Origin: a virus
Length of the DNA: 36,339 nucleotides
Strand: one strand, 5' to 3'
IMG/VR virus record: IMGVR_UViG_3300034012_000421
Location: 1-36,339 of that record
Positions 1-8,283 of this stretch are shown here, piece by piece; position 1 is the stretch's first letter; the number at the start of each line of letters is the position of its first letter. A program made the position numbers and the translations under genes. The notes beneath the pieces are model-generated. The model did no database searches. It worked only from the letters and a program-made list of their open reading frames with translations, and was not told the origin of the DNA.

Positions 1-135
1 AGCGTCAACAATCTTCCAAGGCTTGCCAGCAGGTACGTCTTTAGCAGCAATCTCTTGCAGACTTAAACCGCACTCAGGGGCTGGAGTCAGGATGCAGATG
101 CCGCCGTTATCGTTAGGGTAGATGATGAGTTTCAT
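1..135 (-). CDS. Fibre-accessory protein, partial (runs off the window)
   Basis: The reading frame opens with ATG at 133-135 and is still open at base 1, giving 45 residues starting MKLIIYPNDNGG. These are identical to the first 45 residues of the gene at 36136-36339, with six base differences that are all synonymous. An AAAGG ribosome site precedes the ATG. It lies directly after two fibre-type genes, so a tail-fibre accessory or assembly role is inferred from position only. No fold is recognised. The missing C-terminus lies outside the window, or the copy is joined differently in the real genome. Confidence 0.75.
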   Translation of the reverse strand, partial: MKLIIYPNDNGGICILTPAPECGLSLQEIAAKDVPAGKPWKIVDA

Positions 136-144
136 GGTTTACCT

Positions 145-579
145 TTAGCGGAAGATGGAAATATTGGCATAGGTAGCGTCAATCAACGCGCCATCCGTAG
201 TTCTTCGGGAACCAAACCGCAATGTGGTTGTAGTTGGAGCATTTGCCGCCAAAATTCCAATATCAACAGCCAAAACTGTGGTTCCACCCAAAGCACCTAC
301 GACGTTGTAATTTGCATCCGGCAACGCATTAGTAATATTTACTGTGTAATCGCCCGTACCGTTATCCGCGACCGATGTCACATTAAACGATGCACGAATT
401 GTACAAAAGCCGCCGACGTTCGTTGTACCGTTAAAGTTTACCCAAGCGCGACAGAACGTACCAATTTGCGTACCTGCGCTATCTTGAATCGTCGGTGGTG
501 TGTTCGCTACACCGTTTCTTAGCACCAGCGTACTAGTACTGTCTGCTCGAATGGTATCTGCTACGACTGTTCCAGCCAT
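145..579 (-). CDS. Putative tail-fibre or virion surface protein
   Basis: This 144-residue protein is rich in Thr, Ala, Asn and Gly and has no hydrophobic segment, which is typical of beta-rich phage fibre tips. It begins MAGTVVADTIRADSTSTLVL and ends in a short aromatic-containing strand (ATYANISIFR). It sits between a fibre gene (589-1170) and the accessory gene at 1-135, with gaps of only about 10 bases, so the three are probably co-translated as a fibre module. The exact function is unknown; the structural role is inferred from composition and neighbours. Confidence 0.6.
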   Translation of the reverse strand: MAGTVVADTIRADSTSTLVLRNGVANTPPTIQDSAGTQIGTFCRAWVNFNGTTNVGGFCTIRASFNVTSVADNGTGDYTVNITNALPDANYNVVGALGGTTVLAVDIGILAANAPTTTTLRFGSRRTTDGALIDATYANISIFR

Positions 580-588
580 GATCGTTCC

Positions 589-1170
589 TTACTCGTAGAG
601 GATGTTAATGATACCGCCAGTATCAAAGGTATCTGTGCCGTTGACTGTGGTGACGCGAACGCGGTCTAGGGTTCCCGATAAAGTTCGAGTTCCGCCAGTT
701 ATCGTTAAATAATCCGTTGAAGCATCCTTAAACAGCACACCAGATGCTTGCCATATATTGCTTCCAAATAGCGTTAGCACTATTGATCCGCTAGTATTAT
801 CGTTTGAGTTATTATTAAATATAGCGAATCCAGCAGTTGAGAGTAACTGTGTAGAACTAGATGTTTGAAATGATGCAGACAAATAGCCTGATGTATCTAT
901 ACTACCTGCCCCAATTTGTACAAGCAATCCAGACGTGCCACTCGTACCGACGTTTTGAAGCATCACCGTAATTCGCTTAACCCATGACGGTATGCCAGTA
1001 AAGTCTGCGTAAGTGTTGACAGAAAAAGGTGCCGTCTGAGCTGTACCCGACACAATCGGAGCCAACGTACCTGTGACCGCCACCAGCGTCTGCGTATTGC
1101 TACCCGATATAGCAGGAGCCGATACCGTAATAGCACCGGATGTATCGCCTGAGAGAACTAAAGAAGCCAT
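589..1170 (-). CDS. Tail-fibre protein, paralogue of the 35391-35924 product
   Basis: This 193-residue Ser/Thr/Gly-rich protein has a middle section, IPSWVKRITVMLQNVGTSG, followed by LLVQIGAGSIDTSGYL, that aligns closely with IPSWTKRITVIFQSVSTNG and VLIQLGTSGGFVTSGYL of the protein encoded at 35391-35924. The C-termini also match (LSGTLDRVRV...IINILYE against LSGTLDRLRL...TINILYE). The N-terminal 45 or so residues differ between the two copies, as expected if that part attaches to different partners. It lies downstream of the HNH gene at 1181-1711 and upstream of the accessory genes. A receptor-contacting fibre or tip is likely but unproven. Confidence 0.7.
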   Translation of the reverse strand: MASLVLSGDTSGAITVSAPAISGSNTQTLVAVTGTLAPIVSGTAQTAPFSVNTYADFTGIPSWVKRITVMLQNVGTSGTSGLLVQIGAGSIDTSGYLSASFQTSSSTQLLSTAGFAIFNNNSNDNTSGSIVLTLFGSNIWQASGVLFKDASTDYLTITGGTRTLSGTLDRVRVTTVNGTDTFDTGGIINILYE

Positions 1171-1180
1171 ATATGTACTC

Positions 1181-1711
1181 CTAATTGTAAGAGCTTAAAT
1201 TTGCAAATTCGCCATGAAGTTCAAGCGTTGCAAACTTTCTTGCTTCTACCGCTTTTTCTTCTGAATCAAATGTCCCTAGACATTTACATTTTCCATTAAC
1301 CCATATTTGAGCAGACCACTTTTCACCATATTCTCGCTTGTATACACCTTTATTTTTTCGACCAATTTTTCCAGCAACTCTGTTTCTCATTTGCTGTGAT
1401 CGATTTGCAAGTCTTAAATTTTCAATACGGTTATTTTGCGGATTATTGTCAATATGATCTATTTCACTTTCAGCCCAAAAACCTTTTTGTAAAAACCATG
1501 CTACTTTCGCAAGCGAATATCCGCGAAGTTTTTGCTTAAACCATACAAAACAAACTTGATGACCTGATTTTTTTGTTGCCAATCCGACTAGATCATCAAT
1601 ATTTTTGCCGCGATTTGTTTTTCTTGCCCAAACCAAATTGCCATTTTCATTCATTTTCCAAGATGACTTAATAAATGTTAACTCATCTGCATCAAGAATT
1701 CTAAGTTTCAC
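1181..1711 (-). CDS. HNH homing endonuclease with AP2 DNA-binding domain
   Basis: A DNA endonuclease probably acting as a homing element. The central HNH core reads SEIDHIDNNPQNNRIENLRL followed by NRSQQMRNR, with the His, paired Asn and terminal Asn/Arg of the HNH_3 type. The last third (KGVYKREYGEKWSAQIWVNG, then LGTFDSEEKAVEARKFA) is an AP2-like DNA-binding domain. I chose the GTG at 1709-1711, which overlaps the TGA of the upstream fibre gene (GTGTGA), over a GTG four codons upstream. The stretch is visibly more AT-rich than the fibre genes on both sides, fitting insertion of a mobile gene between fibre genes. Confidence 0.85.
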   Translation of the reverse strand: MKLRILDADELTFIKSSWKMNENGNLVWARKTNRGKNIDDLVGLATKKSGHQVCFVWFKQKLRGYSLAKVAWFLQKGFWAESEIDHIDNNPQNNRIENLRLANRSQQMRNRVAGKIGRKNKGVYKREYGEKWSAQIWVNGKCKCLGTFDSEEKAVEARKFATLELHGEFANLSSYN

Positions 1712-2601
1712 ACGATCACCCACCGAGAACCAGTAGGTAAAGTTACCGTTACTCCTGTGTTAATCGTTACATCACCAGCAGACATCGCATTTTTATTAGT
1801 TGTTATTGTATAGTCAACTGTTACCGCATTGCTATTTTCTACGAAAACAGTATCTCCACCGCCACCAGTAGCACCACCACCTAGCTGACCCCATGCAGAG
1901 CCGTTATAGCCCTCAAATTGAGCTGTCGTGGTGTTATAACGAACGTAGCCAACCCTAGCCGATGTCAAGACTGAGGAGCTAACAGTCTGAGATTCGCTGA
2001 CCGTGTAAGTACCAGCACCACCAGAACCTGTGCCTAAAGCAGTTATCGTAGTATTAACAGTTACGCCAGTTCCATTAACCGTCTGACCTACAGCAATAGT
2101 TCCAACAGGAGCCGGAGAAGATGCCACCGTCATCGTCGTACCGCTGATCGAAGCAGTAAATGTAGCGTCTGGTCTCTGAGCCGTAGTTCCCACAGGAATA
2201 CGGATAGCATTAGTTGAATTAACGTGAAGCGATACATCCGGAGTTGCAGTACCTACGCCTACACGGTTATTAGCAGCGTCAATAACCAGCGTATTAGAGT
2301 CAAAATTCACACCGTTAGGAGTGGAAATAGTCGCTGCGTTAAAGGTTACAGACGATGTTGATGCGCTACCTAAAATGACGTTATTGGTAAAGGTAGACGT
2401 TGAGCCAGAAACTAATAAATCCCCGCCTACGGTAAAACTATCCCCATCAGTACCTGACTGCATATCCTTTAGCTGTGCCATTAGCTCACGGATAGCGTTA
2501 TTGATACCACTAGGCGCACATCCTTCAGCAATGTTAATCCCACCAATGTCGGTGTTATTAGCCGCTGTTGCGCTGTATTCGCTAACTTTGTTCTTTGGCA
2601 T
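1708..2601 (-). CDS. Tail-fibre protein
   Basis: 297 residues. The N-terminal section (SGINNAIRELMAQLKDMQSG) resembles the short helical attachment region seen in many podovirus fibres. The rest is Thr/Ser/Gly/Val-rich, beta-type sequence with a Gly run (GGGATGGGGD). The final stretch, INTGVTVTLPTGSRWVIV, is nearly identical to the end of the 11254-11754 product, suggesting a shared C-terminal cap. It lies immediately upstream of an inserted HNH gene and downstream of large ejection-type proteins. The role in host binding is inferred from composition, the N-terminus and position. Confidence 0.75.
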   Translation of the reverse strand: MPKNKVSEYSATAANNTDIGGINIAEGCAPSGINNAIRELMAQLKDMQSGTDGDSFTVGGDLLVSGSTSTFTNNVILGSASTSSVTFNAATISTPNGVNFDSNTLVIDAANNRVGVGTATPDVSLHVNSTNAIRIPVGTTAQRPDATFTASISGTTMTVASSPAPVGTIAVGQTVNGTGVTVNTTITALGTGSGGAGTYTVSESQTVSSSVLTSARVGYVRYNTTTAQFEGYNGSAWGQLGGGATGGGGDTVFVENSNAVTVDYTITTNKNAMSAGDVTINTGVTVTLPTGSRWVIV

Positions 2602-2603
2602 GA

Positions 2604-4640
2604 TTATTCCCTTGACTCTAACATTCCATAATCAGCTAACAACTGAGCAGTACCAGCCCATCTCTTAGCGGAAGTAGGAGACATTTTCCGTAATTCCTTG
2701 AGTCTGTTAATACCATCTGGACTCGTTATGATCTTAGCAATTTCTTCAGCATTGACAGCAGCATCTTTACGGATAGCCCAGTCAGCAAGGGCTTTAGCAG
2801 GTTGGTCTAGCTTGATCCCACCAACAGCCCTAGCAACGCCAGTCGTAACGCTAGTAATCGGAGGATTCTTGAACATTTCCTCAGTCACTAGCTGGTTAAA
2901 TGCAGTATCAGAACCTAGCTTCTTAGCCCGTCCAGCAGCCTCTAATACCTCAGCCAAATCACGCAATGCCTTGAACTGCTCCGGTGATAATGCGGCTTGC
3001 ATAGCCTTCATCTGCTTAGGATCACCGATAATAATATTCTGCCAAGTGTTACCTGTGTCTAGTTTAGTCCCTTGCTGAGTCTTTGCTGGCTTCTTAGCAA
3101 GCGTCCATTGCTCCTCAAGGAAAGACCTTGTAACAGCATTCCATGCCTCCTCGCCACCACCAGCAATGATCTGCTTCTTGGCGTAACGGATAGTACCCGG
3201 ACTAGGATTCTCAAATATACGGTTAGCAAAGTTCTTGAGATTGTCAGGAGACATCTGCATCAATGAAACGCCTGTAATACGCTCATTGAACTCGTTAAGC
3301 GGCTGAGAAAACCGTTCAAATGCCCTGTTAGCAGCAATGTAATCAGCATTATCCTTGCCCATCTGCTCTAACAGGTTGCTCTTAATCGCCTGTAACTGAC
3401 CTTGGATTTTGTTGTCTAATGAAGAAAATGTTTCTTCCTTAAACATCTTATCAATCTCAAACTTTGAATTCTGCAAGTTAGGTAGACGATCTTCAGGAAC
3501 AAACTCTTTTAGCTGATTGCCCTCAGCATCAATCCCCGGCTTTTGCAGCAAGTCCCTAATCCTGCGTAGATAACCAGCAGCCGTACCAGTAGGAGGCTGC
3601 GTCTTTAGCATATTGTCAATCTGATTGATTACAGGAGCCGTATTCACAGGCACAGAGGCCTCAAATGCAGCCGTGTAGAGAGGCTCCGTAGCAGCCTCTC
3701 TATCAGCGATTAACTTCTGCTTTTGCTGTTCTAGTGCAGCTACGCCACGATTTCCAGCAACCGCAGCATCCTCAACCTGAGAGATAGTTGCCAAGTAATC
3801 ATCTACTGCACTCTGTACCTTGGCTTCTCTTTCCCTGTAAAACTTCTGCATCTGTACAGAAGACTCAGGAACATTACCAATAACCTTCTGCTGGCTTAGT
3901 AACGACGATAGGTTGGTCAACTCAGCCGGAGTCAATGGGATACCGTATTGACCTGATTTAGCCCTGAGTGAAGCAACTAGATTAGGATCAACCTGAGCAA
4001 TATCCCTAGCCAGTCTACGTTCTTGGAAGCCCTTACGAACAGCAGGAGCCAACTCAGCAGTACCAGACAATAGACCAGACAGACCAACTTGGAACGGATC
4101 AAGCTCTTGACCTGCAATCTTCCCTGCAATCTTCTGCCGCAGATAGTTCGTTCCAGCAGCCACAGCACTAACACCACCAGCAGCAGTCGCAGTCCCTAAC
4201 GGGCTAGCTATAGCCAATGGAGACAAAGCAATACCAGCACCAATGTCAGGAGCCATCTCCATTACGTCAGGAGCATAGTACGCAGCAGTAGCACCTAAGC
4301 CAGATACCTCTTTGTAGAACTTGCCATCATCAGCCTGATACGCAATATCACCATCGATGATTTGGTATCTGCTAGGCGATATACCACGCTGTGCTGCAAA
4401 GTAATTAACCGCTGCTTGCTTGTCCGTAGGGATACCACCCATGAAAGCAGTAAGCGCACTAGCACCCCTAGATGGCTCTGAGATGACTGTAGGCTTTGGC
4501 TCTATAGGCGCAAACTGACCTGATCCAACCTGTCTACCAGACGTAGCTTTATTGCCATACAACAACTCATCCGTTACGTTGCTGGATACGGTTGGCTTTT
4601 TTGTACTATCACCATAAAGCAACTCGTCAGTAATAGCCAT
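2604..4640 (-). CDS. Large internal virion or DNA-ejection protein
   Basis: 678 residues, mainly helical and rich in Ala, Gln, Lys and Glu. The N-terminus contains two copies of TDELLYG (residues 4-10 and 23-29). A hydrophobic Gly/Ala stretch at about residues 130-170 could cross or perturb a membrane. The remainder looks like long amphipathic helices. It is the second of two very large helical proteins encoded between the tail hub and the fibres, where podoviruses put ejection or inner-core proteins. No lysozyme motif was seen. Function is inferred from size, composition and position. Confidence 0.6.
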   Translation of the reverse strand: MAITDELLYGDSTKKPTVSSNVTDELLYGNKATSGRQVGSGQFAPIEPKPTVISEPSRGASALTAFMGGIPTDKQAAVNYFAAQRGISPSRYQIIDGDIAYQADDGKFYKEVSGLGATAAYYAPDVMEMAPDIGAGIALSPLAIASPLGTATAAGGVSAVAAGTNYLRQKIAGKIAGQELDPFQVGLSGLLSGTAELAPAVRKGFQERRLARDIAQVDPNLVASLRAKSGQYGIPLTPAELTNLSSLLSQQKVIGNVPESSVQMQKFYREREAKVQSAVDDYLATISQVEDAAVAGNRGVAALEQQKQKLIADREAATEPLYTAAFEASVPVNTAPVINQIDNMLKTQPPTGTAAGYLRRIRDLLQKPGIDAEGNQLKEFVPEDRLPNLQNSKFEIDKMFKEETFSSLDNKIQGQLQAIKSNLLEQMGKDNADYIAANRAFERFSQPLNEFNERITGVSLMQMSPDNLKNFANRIFENPSPGTIRYAKKQIIAGGGEEAWNAVTRSFLEEQWTLAKKPAKTQQGTKLDTGNTWQNIIIGDPKQMKAMQAALSPEQFKALRDLAEVLEAAGRAKKLGSDTAFNQLVTEEMFKNPPITSVTTGVARAVGGIKLDQPAKALADWAIRKDAAVNAEEIAKIITSPDGINRLKELRKMSPTSAKRWAGTAQLLADYGMLESRE

Positions 4641-4642
4641 GA

Positions 4643-6583
4643 TTACTCCATTAAGCCAAATTCACGAGACAAAATAGCTCTTACGATTGCCTTGTGGTTA
4701 GGGTCTTTATCGCTGTAGTTCTTACCACCAAACAACTTATTATCACCTTTCAATGCTGCTTCACGTTGACGCATCAATGTCGGTATCTTATTAACATCAA
4801 CATCTGTCATCTTTAGACCGTTCTGCTTTATGTAGCCTAGTCTCGCTTCATACAAGCGACCTTCTCTTAGTTTCGCATTTAGCTTTGACAGGAATTGTGT
4901 CGGGCTATCTTTCTGCGGATCAGGAACACCCTTTCTAATACGGGCTTCTTCTTCACCAGAACCAACAGCAGCACCAGTAATCAAATTGATATAGCCATTC
5001 AACTGGTTATAAGCATTTTGAGCAAACTCAGAATATTCAGCCAACTCTGCGGCTTGTTCAGGAGAAGGCTTTTTCCCAAACTTCTCCATTGCCGCTATAG
5101 CTTCCATTTTTAACTGGAATGGCTTTTCTAAATACTTAGGGTTAAAGTTTGTAGCAATGCTCTGCAAGTTCAATCGGTTTTGACCTAACTCAAGCAGTTG
5201 AGCATCTACTTTATTAGCACCCTCCTTACCGGGGGCAACTGCTCCGGGTGGGTAAACATTAACCTGTGGTGCTGATGACTTCTTTGCCGCTTGTAATTGC
5301 GGATTCAATTGACCAAGAATTTCTGAGTTAGATTGAAGTATCTTCTCCAACTCGGTGTTGATATCTTTATCAGTCAATGACTCAGCACGAGCCATCAATG
5401 CAGAGGCTTGTGTCTTTAATGTTGGATGAACATTAGCTAATTGTGTTGGCAATGATGCAATAAGTTGCGATTTGCGCTGTTCTGGAGAAACGCCAGTATT
5501 AGGAATCAAAGCAGGAATGTTGTCAGATATTTGCCATTTCCCTAGCCTTGGATCAAGACCCATAGAAGTTGCTTCAGCGTCATTTAGAATACGCTTACCG
5601 CTTACATCTGCAATTAGACCTCTTGTCGTAGAGAAAGCCTTACCATCTCTAAAAAAAACTTGTTCTTTAGGATCAAGTCTTTCTGCTCTATCTTGTAGTA
5701 GTTTTGCAAAACCCTCATCACCATTCATTTCAGCTAAAGCGGCTCTTTGCCTCAAATTTTCTGCATTTGCCTTGTTTTCAGGACTTACGCCAGCAAAGTA
5801 CGGAGCTTGAACATTAGGCGCACCAGATAGCACAGAAGATGGGACAGCAGGTGCTACAGCGGCAGGAGCAGGTTCAGGTTGAGTGGTTACAGGAAGCATC
5901 TCGCCACGGCCTCGTAACCCTACAAGGTCTTTCATCTCAATTTGTGGTTGTGCAGTAAGACCAACAGTAGGAGTCAGTCCACCAGCCAAACCACCAACCA
6001 TTGATTCTAGTTGACCATCTTTCCCAAGGGTAAACCCAATGTCTTTAGTAGGCTGTTTTAACGTGATTCCTCCTACTGATTCTGCTGGTTGTGCAGAAAT
6101 TAAACTAGGAGAAGGACTAGGAGCAGGACTAGGAGCCAGAGCAGTTTGGCTAGAAGGTACATTGAACCCGTACATCTGCATACGTTTACGAGCAGATACC
6201 TGCTTAACAAATTCCTCTGGGCTTACATCAGCCAGATACGCCAAGTCTGGATTAGCCGCTTTCATTTCAGCCAAACCAGTTAGTTGACGCTTTGCCTGAG
6301 CTAACTTCATTACGTTACTGACTTGATTTAGACCAGCATCGTAAGTCTGACCAGCAGCACCATAACCAGCACCTAGCGCAGTAAGAATGTTCTGAGCAGG
6401 ACTACGACTATAACCCTGTGGACTCATACCTTGAGCCAATGCACTAGCAAAGCCTAGCAAGCCGCCAATGTTTGCTCTATTTTCTAAAGAAGCCCGTTCA
6501 GGAGCATCTAATAGCCCACGATAAACCTCTGGAGTCGTTCCAAAGACTTTAGGCAACTTAGATAGGAAATCTTCAATAGCCAT
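4643..6583 (-). CDS. Large internal virion or DNA-ejection protein
   Basis: 646 residues. The N-terminal 100 or so residues are Gly/Ala-rich (IGGLLGFASALAQGMSPQGY and on). A Pro/Ala/Ser-rich linker follows at about residues 150-260 (APSPAPSPSPSL), then a long charged helical region. It follows two small Gly/Ala-rich proteins and precedes another giant helical protein, the order expected for injection proteins released from the capsid with the DNA. No catalytic motif was identified, so the structural call rests on composition and position. Confidence 0.6.
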   Translation of the reverse strand: MAIEDFLSKLPKVFGTTPEVYRGLLDAPERASLENRANIGGLLGFASALAQGMSPQGYSRSPAQNILTALGAGYGAAGQTYDAGLNQVSNVMKLAQAKRQLTGLAEMKAANPDLAYLADVSPEEFVKQVSARKRMQMYGFNVPSSQTALAPSPAPSPSPSLISAQPAESVGGITLKQPTKDIGFTLGKDGQLESMVGGLAGGLTPTVGLTAQPQIEMKDLVGLRGRGEMLPVTTQPEPAPAAVAPAVPSSVLSGAPNVQAPYFAGVSPENKANAENLRQRAALAEMNGDEGFAKLLQDRAERLDPKEQVFFRDGKAFSTTRGLIADVSGKRILNDAEATSMGLDPRLGKWQISDNIPALIPNTGVSPEQRKSQLIASLPTQLANVHPTLKTQASALMARAESLTDKDINTELEKILQSNSEILGQLNPQLQAAKKSSAPQVNVYPPGAVAPGKEGANKVDAQLLELGQNRLNLQSIATNFNPKYLEKPFQLKMEAIAAMEKFGKKPSPEQAAELAEYSEFAQNAYNQLNGYINLITGAAVGSGEEEARIRKGVPDPQKDSPTQFLSKLNAKLREGRLYEARLGYIKQNGLKMTDVDVNKIPTLMRQREAALKGDNKLFGGKNYSDKDPNHKAIVRAILSREFGLME

Positions 6584-6591
6584 ACGTCACC

Positions 6592-7164
6592 TTAGATCAG
6601 ACTAATTCTTGGGCTACCCATTGCATACTGTGTAGGCTGTTCCATCTCAAATTGCTGACCACGCGCTAACCCCGGTGGAGGAGCCATCTCAGGAGGAGGA
6701 GGAGGAGTTACTGCACTTTGTAACGCACCCAATCCAACTTGAGTAGCTATAGGATTTTGGTTAGCAAATGTATTCAAAGCACTCATCCCACCAGACAACT
6801 GATTGCCAATCGTTACAGGCGCAGTTGTTGATCCGATAAGACCTGTAGTGCCACCTGTAGCCGCATAAGTAGGCATTGAAGGAGTGGCAAAAACGGTACT
6901 AGCCCCCGGAGCCAATGCCTTTGCTGATGTAGCAGCAGCGGGTACTACAGTACTCCCCATACCAGCAGTACCCATCAAGGCAGGATTAGCCCCAGTCATT
7001 GCAGCAGTAGACGCAGTATTGCTAGCAGTCAAAGCACCTTTAGCAAACGAACCACCAAAGCCACCTAGCGCACCACCCATTAGCGCACCCTGTAATGGAT
7101 TACGACGATTGGTCATAGCCCCAACACCAGCACCAATCATTGCCATAGTTACCGGATCACCCAT
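6592..7164 (-). CDS. Small Gly/Ala-rich ejection-type protein
   Basis: 190 residues. The N-terminus (MGDPVTMAMIGAGVGAMTNR, then a GALMGGALGGFGG stretch) is a hydrophobic glycine-zipper-like segment of the kind found in small podovirus injection proteins that insert into membranes. The middle is Ala/Thr/Ser-rich low complexity and the C-terminus has a proline run (PPPPPEMAPPPG). It overlaps the stop of the preceding gene by one base, so it is translationally coupled. A role in DNA delivery is inferred. Confidence 0.55.
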   Translation of the reverse strand: MGDPVTMAMIGAGVGAMTNRRNPLQGALMGGALGGFGGSFAKGALTASNTASTAAMTGANPALMGTAGMGSTVVPAAATSAKALAPGASTVFATPSMPTYAATGGTTGLIGSTTAPVTIGNQLSGGMSALNTFANQNPIATQVGLGALQSAVTPPPPPEMAPPPGLARGQQFEMEQPTQYAMGSPRISLI

Positions 7165-7880
7165 TATTTGCCTCCAGACGGTGTAGACGTTGACATAGAA
7201 GTTGTCTCCAAAGGCGCACCATAAACAACTTGAGCAGCACGTTGCAATCTTTGTAACGGTATGTCTTGAGCAGCCAATCGACCTTGGATAGCCTGTTGCT
7301 CGTACCCTTCTCTAGCCTGACCAACCTGTAACAGTCGCTGGAGATCAGCGTAATCAGCAGCAGACATCTGTGGAGCAGCCTGAGCAGCCGCTACCTGTCT
7401 AGCCCTCTCAGCCTCAGCCGAGGAATACGCTAGCTCACCACCTCGTTCCGCTAAAGCACGGGCAAAGATGTCTTGAGCCTTACCAGCCTGTTGACCCATT
7501 GCAGCCGAGCCATAACGACCTGCTGAAGAAGCCTGAGATTGTAGGTCTTGGATATTCTGTGTATAACGCTCACCCGCTAAACGATTGGCTTGCTGTAGCG
7601 CACCGCCTAGAAACGGATTAACGCCACGACCTTGAATCGTAGCGAGTTGTTCAGCCTGACCAGCACGGAGTAGCGGAGAACCGCCTACAGCCCTCTGTTG
7701 AGCCATCTGTAGGGCTTGCTGAGTAGCCGCTGACGGAGATACCGCTAGGGTCTCAGGAGCCGCTGGCATACCCTGATAAAGCCTCTGAGACTCACCTAGC
7801 GTATAAGTGATATAAGGCTTAAATGCCGGATCGATTTGCGTTCTTGATGTTTGCGTTTGACCGCCGCCACCACCACCCAT
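7164..7880 (-). CDS. Virion injection-type protein, Gln/Ala-rich
   Basis: 238 residues starting with six glycines (MGGGGGGQTQTSRT). A helical Gln/Ala/Arg-rich body follows, with a conserved-looking RYGSAAMGQQAGKAQDIFAR segment at about residues 120-140. This layout is common in ejection proteins of P22-like and SU10-like podoviruses encoded just downstream of the tail hub. No transmembrane segment is obvious. It is coupled to the next gene by a one-base overlap. Function is inferred from family resemblance and gene order. Confidence 0.6.
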   Translation of the reverse strand: MGGGGGGQTQTSRTQIDPAFKPYITYTLGESQRLYQGMPAAPETLAVSPSAATQQALQMAQQRAVGGSPLLRAGQAEQLATIQGRGVNPFLGGALQQANRLAGERYTQNIQDLQSQASSAGRYGSAAMGQQAGKAQDIFARALAERGGELAYSSAEAERARQVAAAQAAPQMSAADYADLQRLLQVGQAREGYEQQAIQGRLAAQDIPLQRLQRAAQVVYGAPLETTSMSTSTPSGGK

Positions 7881-7881
7881 A

Positions 7882-8283
7882 TTAAACCTCGCTTATCCAC
7901 TTTCTAGGCCTGAAACCGTAAGCCTTAGCCCTACGATCCCACCCCGGTCTATGACTTGAGAATGTTAGGTATTTGTTACCACTTTCCCTTGCCATATTTT
8001 TGATGAATTGTAAACCTTTTTGCACCATCTGATAATCATTTTCTAACGTCCAAGCACACCAGATATGGAGTTCTTCCCCCAATGGTTGCAATATAAAGAA
8101 CGCTTTGAAATGGTTATCCTCTAGTCCAACCCATAGGCCAGATTTCTGATTCCAGCAGTCCGTGTACACATCCTCCACGATCCAACTTTCAGAACTGACA
8201 CTCTTAATTTTGTCTAACCCCGGCTTGACGCTCATCCACCACTTTCTGAGTTGGTCAGGCTCGATATATTTCCATTCTGTCAT
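7882..8283 (-). CDS. GNAT-like protein resembling T7 gp13-type virion accessory proteins
   Basis: 133 residues with alternating strands and helices: an N-terminal helix, a stretch reading LWVGLEDNHFKAFFILQPLG (beta hairpin), and a late KYLTFSSHRPGWDRRAKAYGF segment resembling the final strand-helix of an acyltransferase fold. Podoviruses often encode a small GNAT-fold protein of this size beside the tail genes. No complete acetyl-CoA-binding R/Q-x-x-G-x-G/A motif was seen, so it may be structural and non-catalytic. It overlaps the upstream gene by four bases (ATGA). Confidence 0.5.
   Translation of the reverse strand: MTEWKYIEPDQLRKWWMSVKPGLDKIKSVSSESWIVEDVYTDCWNQKSGLWVGLEDNHFKAFFILQPLGEELHIWCAWTLENDYQMVQKGLQFIKNMARESGNKYLTFSSHRPGWDRRAKAYGFRPRKWISEV

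Noticed and set aside
1-135. Exact direct terminal repeats of a T7-type genome
   Set aside because: The two copies differ at six sites, all synonymous, so they are not an exact redundancy.
589-2601. A diversity-generating retroelement acting on the fibre genes
   Set aside because: No reverse transcriptase gene and no template repeat were found anywhere in the window.
2321-3266. Plus-strand open frames opposite the fibre and internal protein genes
   Set aside because: They mirror well-supported minus-strand genes, lack ribosome sites and have no recognisable domains.
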